From: Serratia ureilytica
GTDB lineage: Bacteria; Pseudomonadota; Gammaproteobacteria; Enterobacterales; Enterobacteriaceae
Direction: 5' to 3'
DNA length: 64,000 nt
Assembly: GCF_013375155.1 (NCBI RefSeq)
Contig: NZ_JABXOF010000012.1
Location: 62,001 to 126,000, forward strand
In this document: one piece after another, positions 16,396-25,019 of the stretch
How positions within the stretch are numbered: position 1 is the stretch's first letter
How the letters are laid out: the number at the start of each line of letters is the position of its first letter
Made by a program: the position numbers and the translations under genes
The notes under the pieces: generated by a model
Databases searched by the model: none
What the model saw: only the letters and a program-made list of their open reading frames with translations
What the model was told of the DNA's origin: nothing

Positions 16396-17019
16396 TCAAC
16401 TCAACCCGCGCTGATTCAGCAGCACCTTATTCAGCTCGCTGTTTTTACGCACGTTGAGCTTGCGCATCGCCGAACGCTTATGGGCGCTGATGGTTTTCTG
16501 GCTGCGCTGCAGCAGGCCGGCGATGCTGCAGGCGGACATGCCGCTGCTCATCAAACCCAGCACCTTTTTCTCGCAGTGGCTGAGCGCGGCGATGCGGCAA
16601 GCCTGGCATTTCCACTGGCCGGCGGCGTGCAGCGCCACCCACGGATGCAGGATGAACTTTTCCAACGCCATCTGCAGCTTGAGGCGAATGGCGTAGGCCG
16701 AATCGCGCCGATGGATGCTGAACAGCGGCGGCAGGTTTTTCACCTGTTGCTGGGTCGCGTCGTCGAGGATCAGCAGGGTCAGCTGCCGCTGGCGCGGAAC
16801 GCCGTGAGGGCTTTGATAACAACAGGCGCAGCCCCAGCGCTCTTCCGGCGTGCGGAACACGATTTCGATGTTATCCAACGCCTGCAGCGCCAGCGGCGAG
16901 AACTGCGGGTACCGGCGGTGACATTCGTTCAGGGAGTGCAGATAGTCCTGCAGCAGCAGACGCAGCCCCTGCTGGTAGAAGTTATCGCTGTCGAACAGCG
17001 TGAAGCGAATATCTGGCAT
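16396..17019 (-). CDS. LuxR-family regulator at the 3' end of the fimbrial operon
   Basis: 207-residue protein. The last ~65 residues form a LuxR/FixJ-type helix-turn-helix: LSHCEKKVLGLMSSGMSACSIAGLLQRSQKTISAHKRSAMRKLNV. The N-terminal half starts MPDIRFTLFDSDNFYQQGLRLLL, resembling a response-regulator-like domain, but the phosphoacceptor pattern is not clear. The CACC/CxxC cysteines (CACC near 66, CQAC near 140) are unusual. AAGGAGT lies just upstream of the ATG at 17019, which favours this start over the longer open frame. It follows the last fimbrial gene by 109 bases on the same strand and probably regulates fimbrial expression or a switch to motility. Confidence 0.8.
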   Translation of the reverse strand: MPDIRFTLFDSDNFYQQGLRLLLQDYLHSLNECHRRYPQFSPLALQALDNIEIVFRTPEERWGCACCYQSPHGVPRQRQLTLLILDDATQQQVKNLPPLFSIHRRDSAYAIRLKLQMALEKFILHPWVALHAAGQWKCQACRIAALSHCEKKVLGLMSSGMSACSIAGLLQRSQKTISAHKRSAMRKLNVRKNSELNKVLLNQRGLS

Positions 17020-17128
17020 GGGTGACTCCTTAAAAAGCCGTGGCGCCGCGCCGGAGCAAACGGTGACGGCCCATCGCCGGCGTTCGCGCGCCGGTCGTTT
17101 TCCTGATTTCCCTGGGATGGTGCGGGGC

Positions 17129-17668
17129 TTATTGGTACGCCAGCACAAAATTGGCGATGGACGTGAATTCGCCTTCGGTAATGCTTTGGTTTTGAATCGC
17201 GCTGGGCCGCCCTTGCACGTAGGCGGTGAAGTTCAGGCTGTTGGGGCCGTTTTGCAGCGCGACGGCGCTGGTGGCCTTATTCAAATCGATGTCTGCGCCC
17301 TGATGATCGAACAGGGCGATGGCGGCGCCGTTCGCGCCGTTGTTGATCGCCAGCTTGCCCGGCAGCTCACCGTCTTCGGTGCCGCTGAAGGTCACGCTGA
17401 CGGATTTGAACACCGTGGTCTTGCAGTCGGTCAGCTTGATGCTGAACGGCACCGGCGTGGTGTGGCCGTAGCGGTACAGGGTTTTGACGATCACCGTGCC
17501 CATCTCCACCAGCTGATCGGCGGACTGCGGTTCGATATTGCACGGCCGGCTCACCACGGTGCCGTGGAACTGCACCGGCGCGCCGATAAGCTCGGTGTTC
17601 GCCGCCGCCGGCATGGCGGCAAACCACCAGGACGCGCAGCTGAGCAGCGCTAAAGCGCGTAGACGCAT
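17129..17668 (-). CDS. Fimbrial (type 1-like) minor pilin
   Basis: 179-residue secreted pilin. It has a signal peptide (LALLSCASWWFAAMPAAA), then the FimA-type fold with the disulfide cysteines in SRPCNIEP and KLTDCKT and the C-terminal donor/exit strand IANFVLAYQ. A strong GGGAGG site precedes the ATG at 17668. It is the last structural gene of the fimbrial operon, 18 bases after the two-domain pilin. It is exported by Sec and assembled by the chaperone–usher pair encoded upstream; a minor or adaptor subunit is likely. Confidence 0.88.
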   Translation of the reverse strand: MRLRALALLSCASWWFAAMPAAANTELIGAPVQFHGTVVSRPCNIEPQSADQLVEMGTVIVKTLYRYGHTTPVPFSIKLTDCKTTVFKSVSVTFSGTEDGELPGKLAINNGANGAAIALFDHQGADIDLNKATSAVALQNGPNSLNFTAYVQGRPSAIQNQSITEGEFTSIANFVLAYQ

Positions 17669-17686
17669 TTTCCGTTCCTCCCTCGG

Positions 17687-18691
17687 TTACTGGAATGCCG
17701 CCACGATGGTGGCCGACGCGTTGAATTCCCCTTCGCCGATCTCCGCGCCGCCGTTGGCGAACGGCGCCGCCACCAGGTTCCAGGAGCCGCCGTTGCCGAT
17801 GTTCGGCACCGGGTAAAACTCGTTCGGAATGACCAGCTGGCCGTTGTGCGTTAGCCGGATGCCGAGATCGTTCTTGTCGGTTTTGAACACCTCGTTGCTG
17901 AAGGAAGCGGCCGTGCCCGAGACCGCCAGCTTGATGTTCAGCGTGCCGTCCTCGAAGCTGCCGCCCTCGCACTGGAAACGCACCGGAATGCTTTGCGGGT
18001 AGTTTGAACCGTTGAGATCGCTGCCGCCGATTTCGCCGAACTCCACGTTGATCAGCTGGCCTTCGTTCACCACGCATTTATCCGGCACGTAAAGGATCGC
18101 GGACTGGATAAACACCTGCGCCATCGGATTGGGGCCGAAACCGCCGTCGGTTGAGCCGAGGCGGCCGAACATCTCGATGATCTGCCGATCGTTAATCTCG
18201 ACGCCGTTGATGATCTTTTTGCGCACCCGGAAGGTGATGCGGCCTTTTGAACCGCTTTCATAGTTGTTGACCTGCACATAGGGCGGTGAGCAACTGTGAT
18301 TGGGATACTCGTTGGATTCGTTGTAAAAAGGCACCGTGACATAGGCCTTCTTATTACCTGCAATCCACACTTCGGCTTTTAAATCCAGGAAGTCGTTCAA
18401 CTGCAAGAAGCCGTTGCCGTAGTCAGAGGGGGGCAGCGCCGAATCCGACTTGTAAAAGTGCGGGCTTCGGGGGATCGGCGTATCGCAGTAGGCCTTGCCG
18501 GTATAGGTACCGCCTAATGAATAGGGAAACTGTTTGGTGAACCCCACCTGGTTGGTGATGTTGCTTTGATTCAGATCGATATAGAACTGTTTGGGGCCGC
18601 CGTCCGGCGTGACGTAGCCGTTGGCCCAGGCGGCGGGGGCCGCCAGCGCGATCGCCAGCGGCAGGCAGAGTTTGGTCAGTTGTGTTTTCAT
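17687..18691 (-). CDS. Two-domain fimbrial protein, probable tip adhesin
   Basis: About 334 residues, roughly twice the size of the other pilins of this operon. The signal peptide is MKTQLTKLCLPLAIALAAPAAWA. An N-terminal domain of about 200 residues has no pilin signature but contains several aromatic and Cys residues. A C-terminal pilin domain then begins at PDKCVVNEGQLINVEFGEI and ends SATIVAAFQ. This layout is that of FimH/PapG-like tip adhesins: a receptor domain plus a pilin domain. The start at 18691 is chosen for the signal peptide; the frame is open further upstream but overlaps the previous gene. Its receptor is unknown. Confidence 0.8.
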   Translation of the reverse strand: MKTQLTKLCLPLAIALAAPAAWANGYVTPDGGPKQFYIDLNQSNITNQVGFTKQFPYSLGGTYTGKAYCDTPIPRSPHFYKSDSALPPSDYGNGFLQLNDFLDLKAEVWIAGNKKAYVTVPFYNESNEYPNHSCSPPYVQVNNYESGSKGRITFRVRKKIINGVEINDRQIIEMFGRLGSTDGGFGPNPMAQVFIQSAILYVPDKCVVNEGQLINVEFGEIGGSDLNGSNYPQSIPVRFQCEGGSFEDGTLNIKLAVSGTAASFSNEVFKTDKNDLGIRLTHNGQLVIPNEFYPVPNIGNGGSWNLVAAPFANGGAEIGEGEFNASATIVAAFQ

Positions 18692-18705
18692 CGCGTTCTC
18701 GAGCC

Positions 18706-19317
18706 TCACAGGTAAATCACCTGAATGTGCGCCACGGCGGCGAACCCGGCCGCCATCACCGCCCGCTGGGTGGATTCCACGCTGGCGCTGAACCACAGGG
18801 TGTTGCTACCGGGTTGCAGAATGTAAGGGCGGCTGCGTTGATTCAGCTCCAGCGCCTGGCCTTGTTGGTCTTGCAGCCGCAGGCCGATGCCCTGCACGCC
18901 GCCGTTCAGCTTCAGCAGCGATGGGTTGTCGACATCGCTTTCGCCGAGAAACACCAGCGTGGCGGCCTGCTCTCCCTGCAGGTAGAGGCGGCCGGCGTCG
19001 CCGTTGCGCGGGCCGGCCGGGTTATCCGCCAGCGCGCGCGCGCCCAGCAGGCAGTTGCGGAACGAGAGGCGAAAACGCACCGGCGCGCTGCGATCGCCGG
19101 CGTTGCGGAAGTCGCGTGCGCTGACGTCGCCCAGATCGACGGATTGATCCCGGCTGTCCGGCGTCAGGCTGCAGGGGGAGCTGAGCAGGCCGCCGTGAAA
19201 GCTGACGGTGCCGGTGGTGCCTTCGATCACGCCCAGCGGCGTTGCCGCCATCGCGCCGCCGCCGCACAGCAGTGCGCCGAGCAGCAGCGGGCGCAGTCGA
19301 TCGGTGAATTCAGCCAT
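18706..19317 (-). CDS. Fimbrial minor subunit
   Basis: 203-residue pilin with a signal peptide (LRPLLLGALLCGGGAMAA), cysteines in SSPCSLTP and RNCLLG, and a C-terminal strand VAHIQVIYL typical of chaperone–usher subunits. The ATG at 19317 is preceded by AGGAGG and overlaps the chaperone stop region by a few bases' spacing only (11 bp gap), so the genes are coupled. It sits between the chaperone and the two-domain tip protein, where minor/adaptor subunits are usually coded. Confidence 0.85.
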   Translation of the reverse strand: MAEFTDRLRPLLLGALLCGGGAMAATPLGVIEGTTGTVSFHGGLLSSPCSLTPDSRDQSVDLGDVSARDFRNAGDRSAPVRFRLSFRNCLLGARALADNPAGPRNGDAGRLYLQGEQAATLVFLGESDVDNPSLLKLNGGVQGIGLRLQDQQGQALELNQRSRPYILQPGSNTLWFSASVESTQRAVMAAGFAAVAHIQVIYL

Positions 19318-19328
19318 GCTGGACCTCC

Positions 19329-20075
19329 TTATTTTTTCTCGGGCACGGCGGTGCAAACGCCGCCATTGCAGACGAAGCGCAGCTCAGGATGGCCGCCGTA
19401 GTCGTTGATGTAGGTGATGACGAAGCTGTTCATGCCGGTCTCTTGCAGCTTGAGGATTTCGCTGGATTTCGGCTTCAGCATCAGCGGCTGAAAACCGCCG
19501 ATCGCGCCGCCGCCCTGTTTTTGCGTCTGCCGCGTCATGCCGGTCAGGGTGATGTAAAACGGCGTCGGGTTGTCGACGGTGATGGCGCCGCCGCTTTTAC
19601 GGAACACCAGCTTTTCCTGCCACACCTGGCCCTTGGGCGCGACGATGGCTTTCGGCCGATAGAACAGTTTGATCTGCGTTTGCAGCGCCAGCTGCATCAC
19701 GTTGGTTTTGGTGCTTTTCGGCGGAATTTCGCGCAGGTTGAAGTAGAACACCGACTCGCGATCCTGTGGCAGGCGATCCGCCTCCGGCGTCTTGGTGATG
19801 CGTACCACGCTGCGCTCGCTTGGTTCCACGCGCTGCAGCGGCGGCAGCACCACCAGCGGCGAGGTGATTTTCTGGTGCTGCTCGTTCTCAAGCCAGGATT
19901 GCGCCAGGAAGGGCAGCTCTTTGTTTTCGTTGACGATATTCAGGCTGATCGATTTGGCGTCGCTCACATAAACGGCGCGCGTGCGATCCAGCGATATCGC
20001 CGCGTCGGCGGTGGGCAGTACGGCGCTCAGGGCCAGGCCGGCGGCGGTCAGTAGCGTTATCGGGTGTTTGTTCAT
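19329..20075 (-). CDS. Periplasmic fimbrial chaperone (PapD-like)
   Basis: 248 residues with a signal peptide ending near TADA and two Ig-like domains. The conserved N-terminal motif ISLDRTRAVYVSDAKSISLNIVN contains the Arg that anchors the subunit C-terminus, and FYFNLREIPPK is the family hallmark in domain one. The C-terminal domain follows NPTPFYITLTGM. It donates a beta strand to pilin subunits and delivers them to the usher. Two C-terminal Cys (FVCNGGVC) suggest a disulfide in domain two. It lies 24 bases after the usher stop. Confidence 0.92.
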   Translation of the reverse strand: MNKHPITLLTAAGLALSAVLPTADAAISLDRTRAVYVSDAKSISLNIVNENKELPFLAQSWLENEQHQKITSPLVVLPPLQRVEPSERSVVRITKTPEADRLPQDRESVFYFNLREIPPKSTKTNVMQLALQTQIKLFYRPKAIVAPKGQVWQEKLVFRKSGGAITVDNPTPFYITLTGMTRQTQKQGGGAIGGFQPLMLKPKSSEILKLQETGMNSFVITYINDYGGHPELRFVCNGGVCTAVPEKK

Positions 20076-20099
20076 GTCATCATTTCTCAGCGTTACGGA

Positions 20100-22601
20100 T
20101 TACAGAGTGGCGCACGGCAGCAGCAGCTGGTCCAGCGGCTTGGCGGCGCCCGGGATCACGATGCGGCAGCGGCGTTGGCCTTCCCAGGCGACGTCCAGTT
20201 TTTCCTCCGGCTGCACGCCGGTCAGGTAAACCGAGCCGCCGTCGTTGACCACCGCGACCTCGCGGCCTTTCTCGCTCAGCACCGCGGCGCCGAACGGCGG
20301 TTCGCTGCCGTCCGCGAGGCGAATGGTGGCCAACAGCTTGCTGCCTTTCACCACCTCGAAGTGGCGGTAACCGATGGCGCCTTCGGTCAGCGTGCCTTGC
20401 ACCACGGCGCGAGTGGCCTCGACGTCGTCCGCCAGCTTGTTGACGTCGATGCGGGTGTCGGTGTTGTAGTAGCTGGTGATGTCGGAAATCACCGCCAGCC
20501 CGAAACGGTTGCTGTAGGCGCGGCCGTTGTTGATCGGCACACCGGCGATGCCGTCGGTGTCGAGCATCATGCGGCTGCCGCCGTTGCTCGAGTTCTGATG
20601 CGCCGCGATGCCGTGCCGGGTCGCAGTGAGGCCGCCGCGGAACGAGCCACCGATCGACGAGTAGCTGTCCTGCTGGTAAGAGGCGCTGGCGTTCAGCGAG
20701 CCAAACGAGGCGTTGTGGGTGTAGTACCCGCGCGCCAGCGATTTGCCGGACTGATTAAAGCCGCCGCTGACCTGCCAGGTATTGTCCGGATCGCTGTAGT
20801 CGTTGTACGACGCGGTCTGCGTGACATCGCCGTTGTTGGTTTGCAGCGCATAACCGACGCGCCGACGGTCGCCGATCGGCACGGTGAAGTTGAGCATCAC
20901 GCTGTCGTCGGTGCGGCCCTGGTAATAGGTGCGGTAAGCCGACAGCGAGGCGGTGATGTTGCTGATATCGCCGACGCTGAACAGCTTGCTGGCCGACAGC
21001 CCGTAACGGTCCTGGGTTCGCGCATCCCAATAGGTCTGGTGCGAGTAGGTCAGGTAGGCGGTGATCGCCTTGGCGCTGTCTTCCGCCATAAAGGTTTTGC
21101 TGGCGGTGATGGTATACAGCTCTTTCTGGCGGCCGTTGTAATTCTTGTCGTAATCGCCGTAACGCTCCTGCAGGTACTGCGACATGTTCATGAACTTGCG
21201 CTGCGAGAAGCGGTAGCCGGCGAAGGTGATCTGGCTGTTCAGCTCATCGAACCGTTTGGCGTAGTTGAGCTTGAACGACATGCCGCTGGCGGTCGGCTCG
21301 CCGGGCAGACGGGCGATCGACTGGGTGACGTCCAGCGACATGGCGCCGAACACGTTCAGATCGCGGCCGAGGCCGAGCGCCCAGGCGTTATAGTCGCCGC
21401 CGAGCAGCGCCCCGCCATACAGCGACCAGGCGTTGCTCAGCCCCCAGGAGAAGTCGCTGGCGGAAAACAGCGGGCCCTGGGTGCGGTGGTCGTAGGCCGA
21501 GGTTTTGCCGAGCGCCACGTTGTAGCGCACGTAGCCCGGGCGGGTCAGGTACGGAATGGTGGCGGTATCCACCTGGAAGGTCGAGACGGTGCCGTCCTGC
21601 TCTTCCACCTTGACGTCCAGCTTGCCGCGCACCGAGCTGTTGAGATCCTGAATGGCGAACGGCCCGGCGGGCACGGTGGTTTCGTACAGCGTGCGGCCTT
21701 CCTGCGAGACGGTGATCTTGGCGTTGCTCTTGGCGATGCCGCGCACTTCCGGCGCGTAGCCCTGCAGGTTCGGCGGCAGCATGCGCTCGTCGCTGGCCAG
21801 ATTGAGGCCGGTGAAGCGATAGGCGTCGAACACCCCGGAGTCGAGATAAATCTCACCCAGCGTCAGCTTGGCGGCCTGCATCGGCAGCGCGCGGTAGGCG
21901 TAGATCTGGTTCCAGTCGAAGCCGGTGCTGCGATCGCCGGCCTGCTGATTGTAATTGGCCTGGTAGTCCGCGCGCAGGCGCCAGGGGCCCAGGTTGGCGC
22001 CCAGCGTGCCGTAGCTGCTCAGGTTCTGGGCGGTGTTGTTGTTGTGATTCTGCTTGCCTAACTGGCCGCTCAGGTTGTAGTCCAGCAGCAGGCCGGGAAT
22101 GCCGTCGTCCCACTGCTCGGGCGGCGTCCAGTCGGGATCGGAGTATTTCATCCACGCCTGCGGGATGGTGATCGCCAGCACGCCGCCGCCGATGCGATCG
22201 GAGACGGTCGCGCCTTTGATGCCGCGAATGTCGGCGCACTGGTTGTCGTGCCACAGGGTGACTTTTTTGGCCGCTTCTTCTTTCAGCGCCATTTTTTCCA
22301 CCAGATCAGGCGGCAGGCACACCTGGCTGCCGCTCTTGTTATCCGGCGACGGGAAATACTGAATGCTGCGCTGGGGCAGCGTTTTCTGGTTGATCTTGAT
22401 GTCCAGCAAATAAGCGCCGGGCATGACGTAGTCGGCATCGGAGAAACGCGAAAGATCCACTTTGCTGCGCTCGCCGATATCCAGGACGTCGGTATTGAAT
22501 TCCGTGGCGGAAAATGCCGGACGCACCCAGAGGAAAGATAGAATGACGAGAAGAGGTAGGTGTTTCCGTGTCAGTAATGACGTCATAGCATAATCACTCA
22601 T
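20100..22601 (-). CDS. Outer-membrane fimbrial usher (FimD/PapC family)
   Basis: 833-residue usher. A signal peptide (VILSFLWVRPAFSA) leads to the N-terminal chaperone-binding domain (FNTDVLDIGERSKVDLSRFSDADYVMPGAY), a 24-strand beta-barrel translocation channel interrupted by the plug (around VPAGPFAIQDLNSSVRGKLDVKVEE), and C-terminal domains ending with the disulfide pair near CRIVIPGA…LLPCATL. The length is normal. It recruits chaperone–subunit complexes and secretes the growing fimbria. The start could also be the ATG at 22586. It is the third gene of the operon. Confidence 0.93.
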   Translation of the reverse strand: MSDYAMTSLLTRKHLPLLVILSFLWVRPAFSATEFNTDVLDIGERSKVDLSRFSDADYVMPGAYLLDIKINQKTLPQRSIQYFPSPDNKSGSQVCLPPDLVEKMALKEEAAKKVTLWHDNQCADIRGIKGATVSDRIGGGVLAITIPQAWMKYSDPDWTPPEQWDDGIPGLLLDYNLSGQLGKQNHNNNTAQNLSSYGTLGANLGPWRLRADYQANYNQQAGDRSTGFDWNQIYAYRALPMQAAKLTLGEIYLDSGVFDAYRFTGLNLASDERMLPPNLQGYAPEVRGIAKSNAKITVSQEGRTLYETTVPAGPFAIQDLNSSVRGKLDVKVEEQDGTVSTFQVDTATIPYLTRPGYVRYNVALGKTSAYDHRTQGPLFSASDFSWGLSNAWSLYGGALLGGDYNAWALGLGRDLNVFGAMSLDVTQSIARLPGEPTASGMSFKLNYAKRFDELNSQITFAGYRFSQRKFMNMSQYLQERYGDYDKNYNGRQKELYTITASKTFMAEDSAKAITAYLTYSHQTYWDARTQDRYGLSASKLFSVGDISNITASLSAYRTYYQGRTDDSVMLNFTVPIGDRRRVGYALQTNNGDVTQTASYNDYSDPDNTWQVSGGFNQSGKSLARGYYTHNASFGSLNASASYQQDSYSSIGGSFRGGLTATRHGIAAHQNSSNGGSRMMLDTDGIAGVPINNGRAYSNRFGLAVISDITSYYNTDTRIDVNKLADDVEATRAVVQGTLTEGAIGYRHFEVVKGSKLLATIRLADGSEPPFGAAVLSEKGREVAVVNDGGSVYLTGVQPEEKLDVAWEGQRRCRIVIPGAAKPLDQLLLPCATL

Positions 22602-22672
22602 GGCAAGTCCGCGCCCAATAGCAGGTCATCCGTGCGACCTGAATACGTAATGCTGTGCAGCGCCCGCCGGCG

Positions 22673-23224
22673 CTAGAGATAAGACAGGGTGAATTTGGCC
22701 AGAGAGCTGAAGCCGCCCGCCCGCGCCTTATCGGGATGCAGGCGCAACTGCGCGCCAAAACGCAGCGTGTTGTCGCCGGCGACGATCTGGTAATCCGCCG
22801 TCGTGCTGCCGAGCGGGATCGGGGTGCCGGCATCGGTCAACAGTTCGATAGCCACGCCCTGCGCCTCGCCGTAAACGCCCAGCAGGGAAGGATCCCGGCT
22901 GTCGGCGGTGCCGTCGAAGGTGACGTTGGCTGCGCGATAGATGAAGTCAGGCTTCACCTGGCTGGCCAGTTCGCAGTTCACCAGTTTGATCGTGAAATGA
23001 CGGCGGCTGCCGATCAGCACCGATTGCCCGTCCTGCGAGGCATCGGTCATGGAGATCAGACCGAAATCGACGGTTTGATCCAGGCTGTCGCTGGCGATGC
23101 CGCACGGCGTTTCAACGATGGTGCCGCCCAGGCTGACTTTGCCGTGGCCCTGATTTTTCACTGCCGCCGCCGCGCTGCCTACGCTGAGCGCGATGAGCAA
23201 CAGGCCGCAAAGGCGGATAGTCAT
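22673..23224 (-). CDS. Fimbrial minor subunit
   Basis: 183-residue pilin. Signal peptide LCGLLLIALSVGSAAAA, cysteines in ETPCGIASD and KLVNCELA, and the C-terminal strand LAKFTLSYL. The start at 23224 is set by the signal peptide; the open frame extends further upstream without a signal. It lies between the major subunit and the usher, 91 bases after the former. The position suggests a minor subunit, perhaps an anchor or terminator of the rod. Confidence 0.87.
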   Translation of the reverse strand: MTIRLCGLLLIALSVGSAAAAVKNQGHGKVSLGGTIVETPCGIASDSLDQTVDFGLISMTDASQDGQSVLIGSRRHFTIKLVNCELASQVKPDFIYRAANVTFDGTADSRDPSLLGVYGEAQGVAIELLTDAGTPIPLGSTTADYQIVAGDNTLRFGAQLRLHPDKARAGGFSSLAKFTLSYL

Positions 23225-23315
23225 GCTGGCGTCTCCCTGTCTTGCCCTGTTCCCTTGCCGCTCTCGTCGGCATGCAATCAAGCGGGGGATGCCCTGAGAC
23301 ATCCCCTGTGGGGTA

Positions 23316-23846
23316 TTACAGGTAAGCCAGGGTGAAGTTGGCCACGCTGGTGAAGTCGCCCGGCACCACGGCGGCGGAGGCGCTGCTGCCCTGCAGGTAA
23401 GCGGCGAATTTCAGCGAGTTGTCGCCGTTGTTCAGGCCCTGACCGTCGGTCGCCGTGCCCAGTTCCACTTCCTTGGAGTGCAGGTTGTCGTAGATCACGA
23501 TGCCGGCGCCGGTTGCCGTGCCGCTCAGGGCCAGCAGTTTGTTGTTGACCGGATCAGGCGTGCCGGTAAAGGTCACCTTGACGTTTTTCATGGTGGAGAT
23601 GGAGCAATCTTTCAGTTCGATGTTGAAAGGTTGCATGCTGGATTTACCCTGGTTAGCCAGGATGCGGCTGCTGATCTGGCCCATTGGTACGGTTTGGTCA
23701 ACGGATTCCGGCGCGACGCTGCATGGCGCATCGATAATTTCGCCGGTAAAGGTGACTTTACCGCTGCCCTGATTAGATGCGGCGTGAGCAACAGATGCAG
23801 AAGCGAAAGCAATCACGGTTGCCAGCATTAATTTATTCAGTTTCAT
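23316..23846 (-). CDS. Major fimbrial subunit (FimA/MrpA/SmfA-like)
   Basis: 176-residue pilin with a signal peptide cleaved after SVAHA, the paired Cys of IDAPCSVAPESVDQTV and ELKDCSIST, and the C-terminal strand VANFTLAYL. Codon bias is strong compared with the other subunits, as expected for the abundant rod protein. It is the first gene of the seven-gene assembly operon, behind a long AT-rich upstream region. It resembles the Proteus MrpA/PmfA and Serratia SmfA class more than E. coli FimA; the exact fimbrial type is not assigned. Confidence 0.9.
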   Translation of the reverse strand: MKLNKLMLATVIAFASASVAHAASNQGSGKVTFTGEIIDAPCSVAPESVDQTVPMGQISSRILANQGKSSMQPFNIELKDCSISTMKNVKVTFTGTPDPVNNKLLALSGTATGAGIVIYDNLHSKEVELGTATDGQGLNNGDNSLKFAAYLQGSSASAAVVPGDFTSVANFTLAYL

Positions 23847-24603
23847 TTCTCAGGTTCCTGTAGAGAGTTTTTAAATAAAAAGAACAGCACATCTAAATCC
23901 CCCGCAGCGGCGGCAACGTCATGTCGCCGGCCGTACGGTTGGAGCCAGATCCTTTTGCTCTGGGCAATACGCCAACATCCGTTATTTATGAGAAATAACG
24001 AGATTGGGAAAATCGACAATGGATTTTCTGGTAAATAAAATACGAGTTTTACGTGTGGCGTGTTGCTGGGAATATTCTTGCAAATAATAGTATTGCTTGG
24101 AAATAGATTTTATTAAATTAAGTCAAATTCAGAATATAAAACCAAAAGGAAAAAGAAATATATTTGCTTTAAAACCAATAGATCGTATACAAATATTATC
24201 CAGTATAAATCACTATATAAATAACGATATGCGAGATATTAGATCGGGGGAAATAGGCTGATACCTACAATTCGCCATATTGTTTTGCTAATATCGCCCT
24301 GAGGCAGCAGATGATGAATTTCCCTTTAGAAACAAAATATAAAACATAATCTATTGTTTTTATTGTTGTTTCGTGGTTTTCTTCTCCTAAGGGATTGGTT
24401 TTTTTATTCGTGTTTAGCCCGCGTTTAGGTCTAATTCATTAACAATTAAATAACAATGTCATCGGTAGTGAATTATTCTATCGCACTGCGGTATAGGGAT
24501 TTTTCACTGCCTAACCCATTTTGATTAATCAAATTAAGGCATGTGCTGTTGCCGTTCGCCACATAATGATGACCTAAGTGACAATTAAAGGATTATAAAC
24601 GGA
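23847..24603. promoter_or_regulatory. 757-bp AT-rich divergent control region between fimbrial operon and lipoprotein/FKBP/PapI-like genes
   Basis: No gene is seen. The segment is strikingly AT-rich for this chromosome. It holds three GATC (Dam) sites at 23948, 24181 and 24242 and a small hairpin (CGTTATTT at 23980–23987 pairing with 23993–24000). A PapI-like gene lies 1.6 kb away in the divergent unit. The region is therefore a candidate for Lrp/PapI/Dam-type phase control, although the GATC spacing (233 and 61 bp) is not the ~102 bp of pap. No flanking inverted repeats typical of a fimS invertible element were noticed. Confidence 0.55.
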
Positions 24604-25017
24604 ATGATAACGATGATTAATGCTTGCGGCGGCCGCCGCACGGTAGTTTCTGCTATATTTTTACTGTCTGTCATGTCGCTGTCAGGCTGCGTGGGCGGTA
24701 GCAAGACAAACCTGAATTCCGTGAAAAAAATTTCACAGAACAATCCTAATGATAAATCCGATGAACAACGTATCGCGCTTTGCCAGCAACGGGTTAACTC
24801 ATTAAAAAATATTAATCCGCAGAGTTACCAAAAACGCATTGCCTATTTTAACGGTCTGCTTTCCAACGCTTCCGGATATGCCGGCGTGCGCGGCAATGTG
24901 GATGAAAGCACCCGTAAAGCGATTGATGCTCTTTATCAATATAAAACCGAGAAATTCTGCGCCGACGTTGAACATGAGCTGATGTCCGATCTGTCCAACC
25001 GGGTCGAGAATCTGTAG
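24604..25017 (+). CDS. Small lipoprotein of unknown function
   Basis: 137 residues. A type II signal with lipobox LSGC at about residues 26–29 (after the hydrophobic run VVSAIFLLSVMSLSG) predicts a lipid-anchored periplasmic or outer-membrane protein. The residue after Cys is Val, not Asp, so outer-membrane sorting is expected. The mature part is polar and helical with two further Cys (ALCQQR, KFCADV). I do not recognise a family. A second ATG at 24613 is possible. It precedes the FKBP-like gene by 2 bases and is divergent from the fimbrial operon, so a link to fimbriae is plausible. Confidence 0.7.
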   Translation: MITMINACGGRRTVVSAIFLLSVMSLSGCVGGSKTNLNSVKKISQNNPNDKSDEQRIALCQQRVNSLKNINPQSYQKRIAYFNGLLSNASGYAGVRGNVDESTRKAIDALYQYKTEKFCADVEHELMSDLSNRVENL

Positions 25018-25019
25018 CC

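Noticed and set aside
23847-24603. Invertible fimS-like promoter switch
   Set aside because: No flanking inverted repeats were noticed and no FimB/FimE/MrpI-type recombinase gene lies nearby in the window.
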